From Dasyornis broadbenti (Eukaryota > Chordata > Aves > Passeriformes > Dasyornithidae), in NCBI GenBank assembly GCA_013397935.1, contig VZRN01001184.1, positions 96,841 through 160,840 of the forward strand: DNA of 64,000 bases. Reading direction: 5' to 3'. Within the stretch, counting starts at the first letter, position 1; each line of letters starts with the position of its first letter. Below are positions 37,663 through 50,164 of the stretch, piece by piece. The position numbers were made by a program, and so were the translations under genes. The notes under the pieces are model-generated. The model saw only the letters and a program-made list of their open reading frames with translations, searched no databases and was not told the origin of the DNA.

Positions 37663-38754
37663 TGTAGTAGGTTCACACTGACTGGATGCCAGGCACTCAC
37701 AAAAGCCACTCTATCACTGCCTTCCACAACTGGAGAGAGAAAATAGAACAAAGGTTCATGAGTTGAGATCACTTACCAAATATCATCAGGGCAAAATGGT
37801 TTGGATTGAGGATATTAATTAAGTTTATGACTAGCACAATAAAAGCTGGAAACTGAGAAGCAAAATAAATCTTAAAAAAACCTTTCCCCCATCTTTCTCT
37901 CCATCCCAGCTCTACCTTGTCCCCTCTGAGGAGGCGCAGAGAGACAGGAGATGGGGGTTATTGTCAGTTCATCAACACCGTTCCTTATGCCGCTCAGGGA
38001 GAAAAATTTTTCCCCTTTTTGAGCACGGGGTCCCTCCCATGGGAAGCAGTACTTCACTAAGTTCTCCAATGTGAGTCCATCCCAAGGGCAACTGTTCTCC
38101 ACAAGCTGCTGCAACGTGAAACACTCTTTCACGGAGTGCAGTCATTCAAGGTCAGGCTGCTCAGTCGTGGGTCCCCCACAGGGTCAAGTCCTACCAGGAA
38201 GCCTGCTCCAGCATGGGCTCCTCTCTCCACAGCTCTGCAGGTCCCTGACAGGAGCCTGCTCCAGCATGAGCCTCCCACAGGACCACAGCTTCTTCTCAGC
38301 TGCTCCGGTGTGGGACTTCTCCTGGGGCTGCAGGTGGATCTCTGCCTTCCCATGGACCTCTGTGGGCTGCAGGGGCACAGCTGCCTCACCATGGTCTGCA
38401 CCAGGAGCTGCAGAGGAATCTCAGCTCCAGTGCCTGGAGAACCTCCTTCCCTTCCTTCCCCTCCTTCCCCTCCTTCTCCACTGACCTTAGTGTCTGCAGG
38501 GTTATTCTCACCCTGCTCTTGTCTGTCAGCAATTGCAGCTGTGCAAGAACAAGTTTGGGTATTTTTCCCTTGTTAACTATGTTATTAGAGAGACATTACA
38601 ACCATTTCTGTTTGCCCCAGGCTTGTCCAGCAATTTGTCTGTCCTGGAACTGGCTGGCTCTGCCAGACACGGAGGAAGCTTCTGGCAGCTTCTCACAGAA
38701 GCCACCCCTGTACCCCCTCCCCTCACTACCAAAACCTGACCATGCAAACTTACA
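37663..38754 (-). mobile_element. Solo GC-rich LTR (ERVK-like), minus strand, about 1.09 kb
   Basis: The plus-strand edges TGTAGTAGG... and ...CTTACA give TGT...ACA termini. Read on the minus strand, the sequence matches an LTR common in birds. In order it has a 'tgcatggtcaggttttggtag' start, 'ggcttctgtgagaagctg', 'gtgtctggcagagcc', a polypurine region at 38447-38480, then several related blocks containing 'catgctggagcagg' and 'gcagcccatgg', then 'caatgaca..ccccatctcc' and a 'gcctggcatccag' end. The repeated blocks make it unusually long and GC-rich and create open frames of 86-146 codons on both strands (37872-38576); none is a gene. The assignment to class II (ERVK) is from memory. No clear flanking duplication (left GCCTTC, right AAACTT). 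No second LTR or gag-pol-env is present. Confidence 0.7.
38201..38480 (-). repeat. Diverged tandem GC-rich blocks inside the LTR
   Basis: CCTGCTCCAGCATG occurs twice (near 38202 and 38248). Further related units ('gctgctccggtg', 'ccatggacctc', 'accatggtctgc') continue to about 38400. The pattern fits an ancestrally repeated unit of a few dozen bases, followed by a CCTTCC-type polypyrimidine run. Confidence 0.55.
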
Positions 38755-39450
38755 AAACTTTCCCATATTTTCATTTTTCTCACAGTTTTGGGATATCACA
38801 TATATTTCATAGTAAAGTTTTTAATATCCAAAAATCTACTCTTATGAATGTAAGAGTGCTTATATGTATATGGGTTGAAATGAAGGAGCATCCATGTTTG
38901 TTATCTCCTGAATTAAAAGAGTATCTATCAGTACTTACTTCACCAAAGCAACTTTTCCATAAGCTGGCATAAAAATGTATAAAATTTATTCTAGAATACA
39001 TATGCCAACTTAAAAGGTTTAGAATGTGTCGCTCAAGTTAAAAGTTTTGGGGCAATTTTATAATAGTTACCCTATGAGTAAAAGTTATAATCTTGAATGG
39101 CTTCCATTTGCATTTGGTCCAAAGAGAAACTTTCTTTAAACTCATTCATACAATTAAAGAATGTGAGCATGAATAAATACTTCTTTTTATAATTATATGA
39201 CATAACTTTCAGTCTTGCATGTCACTGATAGTCTGGGATGTGCAATGCAATTATAAGAATTGCCTACCCACCAGTTAAGATCAAGAAATCAGAATGTGTA
39301 TTCTCCACAGAACAGGAAGATGGTAGATTAGGAATATCTGGAAGGCAGTCAAAAATAAAGCCAACAAGAGGCCTTTGAAAAGAGATTCAATAAAACATTT
39401 GCTAATTTCAAATAAATTAAACCTTCATTTTCATTTATGTACATATATAT

Positions 39451-39560
39451 TTCCAGTGAAGGAGGTTCCACAACCCCCTTGGGTAGCTGTTCACAATCTT
39501 CATTGTTGACATAATTAGAATGATTTCCCTAATATCAGCTTCATTCTATTGTGTCTTAAT
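39451..39560 (-). mobile_element. Eroded internal CR1 fragment
   Basis: 'ttccagtgaaggaggttccacaacccccttgggtagctgttc' followed by 'tgatttccctaatatcagc' aligns by eye with the minus strand of the CR1 3' coding end, just upstream of the tail ('gactccacaacctctctgggcagcctgttc...ttcttcctaatatccag'). The octamer tail is absent, so both ends are lost. Confidence 0.5.
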
Positions 39561-42049
39561 GAAGACAATTTTCCTTAACCATCCTAAGTGGATAACGTTC
39601 CTCTTATGACTGCAAAACTGGCTGAATAGAATAATGAGCATGGCGGTTGGATTAAATTCAAGGACAGATTTAGAAACATGCAAGTAGGACTTGTCTTAGG
39701 TGCTAAATATGATAAAAATGCGTGCCAGATCAGTCTTCATGGATACACTTTCTTATTACTCTCCTAAGAACTTTTATTTATTTTTGAGCATGATCTGATA
39801 AAACTGGAGATATTAACTCTTTAATAACCGTTCAAGAAGCATAATACTAGGACAGTGTGTGAAGTAGCCTTAAACTGACGTGTGTGACATAGGACAAATT
39901 CACTGCTCTCCTAGGCAACGAAAAATGTGCTGTCTATGGATGGAGGAAAGAGAGTTTTCTTCCAAGCTTTGTCTTTACTAACCGATACTTGACCCAGACA
40001 AAAGATTCTGTCCTAGCAAGTTGCAGGACACTTCCATGAGGAATTCTCATATCCCACCAGAAGGTGACTCTGCTTCAGACTTGCAAGGTATGGAGCTTTG
40101 CAGTGTTCTGCTGTACATATTACATCCAACACAGTGGTCTCGTAGCAATTAGGAAAAATCTTGTACTTCAGTCTTTGATTCACTTCATTAATTTCTTCCT
40201 TGTCTAGAATTATATGGATATACCAAAGAATTATTTTGCCACTCCTTCATTTATAGAGAGAATAGCCAATATTTTTTTTTTATAGTCTTGCCTTGAAAAA
40301 TGCAATCCTTCTGTAATGACTTATGAACATTCATTCAACTCAGGCTATACAATCAGAATGGGGAGAACTTTTCTCTGACAATAAATCCATGAACAAAATC
40401 AAAACCAGACAGATAATATGAAGCTTGTTCAGCACAAATCTTTAAATGCTGAAAAGTGTGTTTTACTCCATACAGCACATAGCTACCAAAAAATATTTAA
40501 TCAGAAGAAATAAAAATAGTGTTCACTTCAATGTTTTCTGTTTGTTGAAATTGTTAGTAGGACAAATGGTTGTATTATGTGAAAAATAACATTTACTTTT
40601 AAAGTCTCATGTCAAGAAAAAGAAGAAAAATGTTAACTATATTCCCTTGGAACACATTATATTTTTTTGAACTCGTATGAAATATAATTCTTTTCCCTTA
40701 GGACTGGCACTGTATAACCTTATCTGATGCACTAGATAGATGAATTTCTCCATATACATGTCAGTGTTTATTTTTGCATGAAAAAATGTCCTCACACTAA
40801 AACCATTATATAAGTATTCCTTATTAAAAAATATTTAGTTTTGTCAGTCTTGCAAGCAAATTCACTAAATTGCACTCATTGGTGGGTACATTTCTGTAAC
40901 CTACATAGTTTCAATTGGACCTGCTGTATTTATGGGAAGATAGTGTGCTTACTTACCTAAGGATCATTTATGGTGAAGTAAAAGAAGAGATTTGTGTCCT
41001 TTGTTTTATTAATATTTAGAATCAAATATTTCAAATTCTGTGGACTGTTGTTTCCAGTTGTATTTTTACAGAAGTAATATAAGATAAAGTACATTAAAGT
41101 GCAAAATATTCATCTAAATTCCCTGCTGAGCACAAAACCAAACATTTCTGATATAAAATGTTATTGAACTGAAATTGAAGGAAAGAGTTAGAAGCTTCCA
41201 AGATCTCTCTGCTCCTGGTCAGACCCCAAAGCAAGAAGTCAGTCATCAGTACCATCAATTTGTAATGGTCTCTCCCTGGTGATAGCTACAGAAGTAATCC
41301 AGGCAACTGTCTGGACAATGATGGATTTCTTCCACCTGCCTGCAGTGACCTATCCATCCACATCTATATTTATATTCCAGGAACTGAGGTCTTCAACCAC
41401 TCCTTATCCCATGACAATGCACATGTTTATTGGATATTTTCTGTTCCATGAACCAAAAAAGTTATAATTACTGGCTGTTCCAGTCTCTAGGTACCTTACC
41501 AGAGAATTAAAAATCGAACTTCTGAAAAAGTAAGCTAATAGTTTTTCTCAGTGCCAAAGAAGTGGGAAATACAGTCACCTCAGCACTAGTTCTCCCAAAA
41601 CCAATATCACCTCCTGACTCTTTTAAAGTCACCACAAAACAAGACTGGCCATCAATCAGAAGCTGTTGCAGAAAAATGAGATAATATATGCCTTAGGAAG
41701 TTTATATGTCTTTGAGCTTGGGGGAGCTGGGCAGCAGTAAAGAACCATCCACATAATTTCTTGCAGGGGTTCACAGCTTCAAAAATTTTGTCCAGGATAG
41801 AGAAATACTTTTAGAACCATGACTTATGCTCATGTGTATCTCTGTCTGGCCAGAGTTTCTTGGCATTGTTACAACAACATCCCTGATGTTAATAAGATTC
41901 CGTGATACCTCCAGTGCCATGAGTCACCTTTGCTTGTTCTCCTCTCCCATCTGTACTGAAGGTGAGAGTTCCACCCGTGTCAGGTGGTAGCATCGCCAAA
42001 TACGTGCTAAGCAAAGGCGTTGCTGCCAGAATGGCACTCTTTGTCTGGC

Positions 42050-42840
42050 TCCAGCACATACAATGGCTGTATTAATAAGTCAGTGCAGGGCAGCTAATTG
42101 ATTTCAGTAAGCATTACTAGGCATAATTTATGGAAAAACACACAGACTTTACGTTTTGGGGCTGCAGAGCATAGTTATCAAATTCATACAACTGAACCTG
42201 TCTTCAATTCTGTCATTGCTTTTTGGCCCAAAGCCTTATAAATAGGCAGAAGAGCAATTAATTTTTAACCCAGTTGCCCACTCTTGGAATTGTTCAGGAG
42301 GTACAAACATAGGGTCTGAAATTAAATCCCATTTGACATTGCTACCTTAAAACTGGTAGCCTGAGGATTTTTCTAGCTGTCCTTAAAATCCTTCCAGGCT
42401 GACGTATCTAAGTAGAGGCAGCTTAATTCTCCAAATCAATATACAAGGGGAAAAAATGTCAGCTGGTGTTTGACAACAAGATAATACAAGTTGCATGACT
42501 TCTTTCAGCCTGCTCAATTATTACGAAGGCCAGGGATTATTTAACACACTTAAGAGTTGTTAATTTTCATAGCAGTAGCTTGCAGACAGCCTAAATTAAA
42601 ACAGACTGCTGCTGTGCTGTTACTTTAGATAATTTCCCAGTTAGGTACTCTGAATTTCCAGACAAGTTCATTAAACACAGACAGACAGAGCTGCAGAATT
42701 TACACGTGCGAAATATTGCCAAACAGATGTCAGAGTTTGCTGTGCTGGGCCATGCCAATACTGCATCCTTCTCCTATTAGCATATCACCTCATGTTATCT
42801 GGTATTATGCTAATTGGTGCTATACATCGTATGTGGCAAA
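42050..42840. promoter_or_regulatory. Possible conserved regulatory element (unproven)
   Basis: The patch is free of repeats and simple sequence and is dense in short factor-like cores. Homeodomain-type TAATTG occurs near 42095 and 42812. POU octamer variants ATTAGCAT (42776-42783) and ATGCTAAT (42807-42814) form an exact inverted pair 23 bp apart. Such clustering is common in developmental enhancers of gene deserts, but AT-rich DNA produces these cores by chance and conservation cannot be seen from one sequence. Confidence 0.2.
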
Positions 42841-43939
42841 ACGCTCTATGAGTTTAAAATAATGTTATGACATTTTGTCTTAAAATGTGGAATAATTTAT
42901 AAAGAAGCAGTCAGTTTCAAGTATTTTCAATTGAAGGCAAAAATGATTGACTTATGATGAAGCAGCCATGCAGGACTGCTAATGCTGTGCACATCAGGGA
43001 CTGACCCAAAACCTGAGTCAGTTCTAAACAGCTTTAGTTACCATCTTGTTTGGAAATTATTACCTATTCTCTCTCTGATCAACTCACAATCATGAAGTGA
43101 AATTAGCTGAAAAATCAAGTGAGCTTGCATACCAATAACATGTTAATAATTTTGAGAAATGTTTATTCTGCTTTTGATTAGAACAAAGGAAGTTTGCCTT
43201 ACTGTAAAATATGCTCAATGCAGTGTTGACTGAGCAGTGAGAAAAAATTACCATGGAAAAGGAGGGTTAGGTTTCCAGGTGAAATGTTTGTGATATTTGC
43301 AAGGAATATCTGAAGCATTATAAAAAAGGTATGGCAAGGAGAAGAAGGAAGATAATTAGGAGAAAAGATTTTTGACATAATTTTGAGAGTCACATTTTCT
43401 ACTGTTGGTGGCAGTGGGTCAGGAAGATTCCTTGCAAATGATTGAAATAACAGGCTATCAATATTTCCATTAAACAGAGAATATTTGATACAATTTTTTC
43501 TTTTTTTAAAGTTTTTAAAAGTTTATTGTTTTTATTAGTCATCAGTAGTCCATCATAAACCTAAATACACTTTTTTGATGCGGACAGGGAAATTTCCAGA
43601 GAAAGATTGATTGGCCCGATCTTACTAATTTGAAAAGCACATGAACAAATATAACATTGAAATAACCACAGGAAATATTTACTAAGGACAAGAATTGATT
43701 GAAGGCATGAGCAAAGGTTTTCCAAATGTCTATAACAAATATAGATCCAGAACTTGTCAAAACTGGAGTACAGCAAAAGAGTACAGGATGGGAAAAACAG
43801 GAGACTGAATTCATTGTCCACTATCTTTGGAAATGAACTTTTAATTGTAAAGTTTTAGAGTAAAAGAGTTATGTCAAACTGCATATTTATAGGCCACATT
43901 GATATTTTTCCATTCATTTGTAACAAAAATAATTCCCTT

Positions 43940-44034
43940 GTATGTATGCATACCTATATAAATACTGATATATAAATATATATATCTATAAAGATATATA
44001 TCTATTTAAGCAGACATCTATCTACACACACACC
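43940..44034. repeat. TA-rich simple sequence with hairpin
   Basis: A TATA/ATAT-rich run grades into (TCTA)n and (CA)n. It contains exact 10-bp arms ATATATATCT (43978-43987) and AGATATATAT (43992-44001) around a 4-nt loop. Confidence 0.75.
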
Positions 44035-47000
44035 TATTTGTCATTTTGGAAGAACAACCTTTGGATTTCTGCAGAGATTTGAGAAAGTTGTTATCATAAC
44101 TGAATTCTGTAACTTTGATCTAGACCCACATAAAATTTCTTCACTGGTGTTTAACTCTCAAACAAAATTGCTTATAATAGAATAAACTATTCAAATTTAA
44201 AAGACAGCTCAAAATCCCACAAAATTAGAACATTAAGAGTTTATTTCCCAGGAAAGAACGTATAAATAACTATTTTTGATGTGCTGGAAAGAAGTGAGAA
44301 ATTCTGAAAAGAAAATGTTTTGAACAAACTGAAATGAAGATGTTCCATGGTTTTATTTTTGCTTATTTTTATTTGTTTTTATTTCCCCCAATCCAGCTAC
44401 TCAACTTACTAGAATTTAATTTTTTTTTAATTGAAATTTAATTTCCACTCTCCTTATATGAAAAACTGCTGGATGAAAAACGTAAGATGAATAACTTGTG
44501 TTTAATTATTTCCATATGGAATCAATTACTTTACCCTCAGATATACAGCCTCCTTTTTTTATAACTCTACTATTGCTACCTTTTTCCATGATACCCATTT
44601 TGAAGAAATATTATAACATGCTGGTCACACGAAGCAACTAAAATGTTAAAAATACCTGCTTTTGAAATTGAGATTTGAATGTTCCTTTAAATACATTTGC
44701 ATATTTTGGTTAGGAAACTGCATCATTAATAATAAAGAAGTATAACATAAAGAGCAAACAGTACCACTTTTAAAGTAAAAAGTCAGATGTTGAGGGACAA
44801 AACCAACATTCAATCAGCACACTCAGTTTAACTTTGGTGACAGCGCTGCCTGACCAGACAGAGCATAAAGGTCTCATAACACAGAGAAATTGGAGAAAAC
44901 ACTCGTAAGGAGGGTTATGCATGGCAGATATTATCATGATTTTGGTTTCTCTTGTAGCATGTGTGCCTATAGTATTATTTCTAATTTCTACAAATAATTT
45001 ATTCTGTGTTTCTTTAGTTTCTAAGTCTTTCTTTCCTCTGAAAGCTCACTTTGGCCATTGGCTGGTAGACTTTAAAACAGTCTCTTTGATATAATTAACA
45101 ATGCTCTCTGCCTGATTTCCTTAAAATCCTGACATAGCAGTGCTTCTTTTTTTAATGTGGCAAAGACAGGAATCTGGAGTTGTAAAGATATATTTTTCTG
45201 GTCTTGGCATAAGTTTGGCCCTGTCAGAACATCCATAAAATCTCAATCAGAACAATTCTTGGGTGCCATGTTGTTTGGTTAACCCTGAATGATTCACTGA
45301 ACTGTTTGGAGTGCTTCTTGATTATGGGCAAAATTGTCAGTTACATTGTGGAAAAATTGATTGGATTCAGGTTGAGCACTCTGTCTCTGCACAAGCAGAA
45401 TAAACTCTTTTGGGACAAATAATATTTTTAAAAAACCTTATTTTTAAACAATACACGCTGTCTGAGATCCAGGAAGAACTTTACATCAGAGCTGTGTTCT
45501 GAATCCATGCCATACTCGGCTGAGGAAAAGCCAGTGGATGAAATACTGAGCTCAGTGCTAATAGAAACTCTTAGACACCAAAATGTGATCTGAAGCCATC
45601 AAGGCATTGACAGTCAAAGCACTTTTAGTGCACTTTCTGTAATCTTTGTAGCAACACAACACATCACTGACCTCCGTGTCAATCTGGGTAACATCTTGAA
45701 AAGGATAGAATTTAAGAACTAGATTTGGTACATAATCTTCCATGAGATTTTTTTTTCCGTTCTCAGGAAAAAAAAAAAGAAAGACATATTCACTGGAAGT
45801 AAGAAGTATATCAAACATGTTTTAATAAATCCCAGTCAAAATGAACAGAAGTCTTCATCTATAAGGAAATACCTTTTGAATCCTACCTGGAAAACAAAGT
45901 GTGCACCATACTGAGAACAGATCATGTGTCTGTTACTTAGGGGTTTCTAAGTTTCTTCTCCATAGAGATTTATGTTGCAGCTCCTGTCCTTGAGAAGAAA
46001 CTCACAGAGATTTTTATTCTTCCTGCATATAGGGTATATTGCCTCGAGTTCTGGGACCATCCCAGGAAAAGCCCTCTTCAAGAATGCATGAAGATACTTA
46101 CAGCGAGTCTCAGAATATGGGTATATTCTAAATATTTCAATTCCCTTCATATCACAATTTTTCTGCAAGTTCTTTTTCTGGGTAATGTAGGGTACTTTAA
46201 AGTTTTTACAGCATGGAATTAAAATTTCACATCTAATTTGGAAAGAGAGTGACAAATATTACCTTTTATCTCCTTAGCTTTCAAACTGCACATTAACCAA
46301 GTTAACTAAATGTCTCTGTCTTTTTCCTCTTTTCATTAATATAATTTGCTTAAAGTCCACAATGTTCTGTAGATTCCTCTAGAAAAATCATTTTTGGATA
46401 TTTTATCAGAAGAGGTTAAGAATCCTCATTTTTAGAACTCTGATATCTCTCATGAAAATTTTGAGTTTCTGGTGATGAATGATGAGAAATATTTCCATAA
46501 AAAGTTTGCTTCTTTGGAGGTTGAAGATCTTTTTCCTGGTACCTCTAGAATGTTTGGCTTTATCAGTTAACAGAACTGATCTGACACGGTTTCACTAATT
46601 TAGCACCTGAAAACCTCGAATTATAATGTTGAGCTTTTGTTCTATTTAAAATAGAATTCTTGAAAAGGTCCTAATAATCCTCACCATGTTTTTGTTGGTC
46701 TTCAAAAGTGAAGGAAACCAGGATTGCAGTCAGGAAGAAGCTGAAGTTACAGTGTGTTTTGTCCGTGTGCAGATAAACCTTCCAACCTCATGTCTCAAAA
46801 TCTTCCAAATTAATGTTTGAGGCTTCTTTTCCTTTTTTCTTTTTTTTTTTTCACAGGGTTTGGCAGAATTACAGCAAAACATCTGGCTCAGAATCACACT
46901 GGCTAAACCAAGCAATATGAATCTGGCTAGAGGAGATCTGGCGTACCTGCCTTTATGTGATATTTGATATTTGTGTGGATATCCAGGGCTCTAGCTCTTG

Positions 47001-47947
47001 GTTTTTTTTGTATGAGCAGCTTTCAGAAGAAGCCAGGATTACCACCTCTTATTTGCATGCGGTGAAGAGATTATAATTTTGTTTCTGAAGGCCACTTTGT
47101 CACTTTAAGATTTCAACAGCCATCCTACTTCAGGAAACACCACATCATTAAAGTGACAGACACTTGATTATTAGTGTGAAAACCAGGTAATGAGGTTGTT
47201 CCACTGTTAAAATGCCAGTGTCACTCACAGCTTCCAAGTCTATTGGATTGATTGTATGTGCAATTTAAATTCTTGAGCCCTCTTTTCTTGAGAAATAATT
47301 TGTGCTTAATACAGTGATTCCTAGCCTCTACTGATGTAAAAAAAAATTCAATACTTTTTAAAAAGTAGTGGAAATTAAATTCAATTAAAACCTCGACTCA
47401 CAAACTTTTTAATATTTTTATTAATTTTCTTCATGTTTTTTTTCTTGCTTGCTTACAATACATTTAGCATTCAAGGGCTATTTTTCCTTGTAATTTCAAT
47501 GCTTTCTAATATCTTAAGACTATGAAGGATCCAATTTGGGTAACACCACCCTGGAAGAAGGCACTCCCTCACAGTGATAATGAAAGTGATATCAGGCTAT
47601 GCTAAAATAGCACAGACATGTAAATGGAAGCTTTTTCAGTTCAGAAAAGGGGACTTTCATAGGTTTTTTTCCTTGCTGAATTTTTAGTTTTGAAACTCAT
47701 TCTCCCTTCCTCCCCTAAAACAGCATGGATGTTTTTGCCTTTAGGGCATGCTTGAAGGATCATGAAGTTGACTACTGGAAAAGTGGAATTTGCTTGAAAG
47801 CCAAATTTTGTGGTGAGATTACAATTTCACCCATCTCCATTAAAAAAAAACAACAACCCTATGATTTAATCAATTCCTGCTTTATGCAGTAAAGGCTGAT
47901 AGCTTTGAATTATGCTTAATTGACAAAATCATGCAATTCTTAAACTC

Positions 47948-47959
47948 GGGGGGGGGGGG
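47948..47959 (+). repeat. G12 homopolymer
   Basis: Twelve consecutive G lie in AT-rich surroundings (AAACTC then G12 then CTTTTT). The length is subject to sequencing error. Confidence 0.8.
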
Positions 47960-48819
47960 CTTTTTGTTAATTTTAATCAATCTGTTATAAACATACAGGC
48001 ACAGTTGTAATAAATGAATGCAAATACATATTTTCTCTGTTTTTCACCTAAATAATAGGATGTTAAAATAAGTGACACAGGAACCTCACATTCTGTCATT
48101 GTGAAATGTCATCAGAAATACTCCTAGAAATTCTACTTAATTGTTCCTCTGCAGAATAGATTTACATAATTTCAATTGCAGATGGCATCTGAAGCTTTTA
48201 GAGTACCTGGTCAAAGCATCTTTTTTCAACTTGCATATAAATAGATAGTGATTTTTCATCACATCTCTGTATGCATCATAACTGGGATAAAATGAGTGTA
48301 AGTGCAGCGAGAAGATATTTTTGACTGCCCTCTTAAAGATGTCTGGTAGAGGGAAACAAGAAGTTAGGTTTAGTGCAGCTTTGAGGACCATTTTTATAAG
48401 CTTGATGGTTGCTGTCTTATTGTACAATTCAGTTTCAACGTCTGTGTGGGGAGATGTTCCCTGTTTTTCTAGTCTAATCCACACAGATTGTTAGGGATAA
48501 AATATTGCATGGTGAGTCCATCAGCCAAGTTGCTGCTGTGGAACTTTCCTGTCCTGGGACTCATTTAGGATTGTCTCTTCACCATCCCGAGACTCCATGA
48601 CCACTGTGCAATTTCTCCTTTGTGCAACTCACTGCTAGTTGCCATTATTGTTGGTGTCACTTGATATTATTTAAGAAAAATAATAATATAGAAAATGTAA
48701 ATGTCTCACCTAAAAAAGAGAAAAAAAAACTGTGCCAGCTTTTGCCAAAGACTTCAAGTATCACACACCCATGAGCTGTGTAGGCATTTGTTCCTTCTGG
48801 ACAACATTCAAATGGTGGG

Positions 48820-48992
48820 AATCATGGAATCATAGAATGATTTGGGTTGGAAGGGACCTTAAAGATCATCTAGTTCCAACTGCTTGCCATGTCAGGAACG
48901 CAATCTACTCCATCAAGTTGTTTAGGCACCATCCAATCTGGCCTTGAACATTTCCAGGGATGGGACATCCGCAACTTTTCTAGGCAACAAAT
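48820..48992 (-). mobile_element. CR1 LINE 3' fragment
   Basis: A well-preserved minus-strand 3' end: octamer tail AATCATGGAATCATAGAATG, 'atttgggttggaagggacc', 'ttaaagatcatctagttccaac', 'ccatccaatctggccttgaac' and 'atttccagggatgggacatcc'. It fades after 'aggcaacaaatta'. It is truncated well short of any coding sequence. Confidence 0.9.
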
Positions 48993-50018
48993 TAGGAATG
49001 TCTCCTCTTCAAAATAAATTCTTCATGATGAATCATGAACCAGATAAATGTAGGATATTTTTGTCTTGATTCATGGAATTCCTGAAAAGATCCTGTGATC
49101 TTCTCTACCATGGTTATTATCTGAATATCTTTGATTTCTTCTGAAATGTCATTTTATTCCATATGTTTATGCTGCACAGACTGGGCATTTCTGTTGCATG
49201 GTGGTAATTTTTCACCCCAGCTATGTGATTTTGCTTCTGTTTGTATGTTAACTGTGGTGCATGTAAACAAAGCTGAAATGGCTTCTTTCCTGTACAAGTA
49301 TGAAATAATTTGAATATTAGTAGGAGACTGAATTTTGACTTGGACTTGTCGAGGAAAGAAAACAACAAGGTGTAAACTACAACAAGGCTTAGTTAATTAA
49401 TGCAAATGTTCATATGAAATTACATGGGAAAAGTCTTCTTTTTTTCAAAAAAGCCAATGGAGTTTAAAAAATAAAAGTGTTACTACAGTAGGATGGAGGG
49501 TTAAAATTAAACCAGTGTATGCTTACTCACCAGATTCGTATTTATTTTTATATGTCCTTCTTGTCTTGGCCTATGACATACTTATTTGAAATATGAACCT
49601 GAAGTCCCCCATGTTTTCTTTTCTGAATAAACTAATGCTGTATCTCTACAAGACTTTACTGAACTATTCTGGGTTCAAGTGGCTGCCTTAATAGAAGAAA
49701 CTTTTGGACTGGGCCTCTTGCAGCCATAGCTGCAGGTCCCACACTTTACACAACAGTGTCGGAATCATGTAAATGTGGAGAGACAGTAATTGAAAATATC
49801 TTGTTTGTTCACTGGGGCACATGCTAGAGAGGGTTTTTTCAGGCTTGCCAGAACAGATGTTATATATACAGATTTAATACAGTCAGAATAATGATAAACG
49901 TTTATCCTATGCCATAACATGAACTGATCAAAATTTCATTAAAACTTCAGTAGGAGAATCTTTGTCAGAACAATAGGGAACGATCTTTTTATAAACAACA
50001 TAAGTAGGTAAATAGCAA

Positions 50019-50164
50019 AAAAAAAACAAAAACAAACAAACAAACAAAACAAAACAAAACAAACCCAAAAAAACCCTTAAAATGGAAAATTTTTAACATA
50101 TAATTATGAAATATTATTTGTATGAGTTCTTGGTGTTTTGGGTTTTTTTTTTTTGTTTGTTTGA
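50019..50164. repeat. A-rich (AAACA)n tract and facing T-rich tract
   Basis: An (AAAC)/(AAAAC)n run (50019-50078, ending CCCAAAAAAACCC) is followed about 60 bp later by GTTTTGGG, T12 and GTTTGTTTG (50132-50162). The two tracts are imperfect reverse complements and could form a long AT-rich stem. Confidence 0.7.

Larger units (their letters stand above)
39601..48819. other. Unique AT-rich non-coding DNA
   Basis: This is one of the two longest repeat-poor stretches, and no gene is recognised in it. Minus-strand frames at 45558-45818, 45947-46255 (102 codons) and 48137-48484 (115 codons) look coding-like only in length, and I see no domain in them. It includes a candidate regulatory patch at 42050-42840, a TA-rich hairpin at 43978-44001 and a G12 run at 47948-47959. 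The absence of CR1 or LTR sequence over about 9 kb is mildly unusual against the rest of the window. Confidence 0.5.

Noticed and set aside
38071..38576. Overlapping plus-strand ORFs of 137 and 146 codons, the longest in the window
   Set aside because: They fall inside the GC-rich LTR, with frames also open on the other strand. The translations are Ser/Pro/Leu/Cys-rich products of diverged repeat blocks, not a protein family.
45947..46255. 102-codon minus-strand ORF with some protein-like segments
   Set aside because: No recognisable motif. It is one of several frames of similar length in AT-rich DNA, and I could not distinguish it from chance.
48137..48484. 115-codon minus-strand ORF
   Set aside because: Lys/Leu/Ser-biased translation typical of AT-rich non-coding DNA, with no domain recognised.
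50019..50080. Regular A-rich spacing considered as a CRISPR-like or direct-repeat array
   Set aside because: It is an (AAAC)n-type simple sequence with no unique spacers, and the window is a vertebrate genome.
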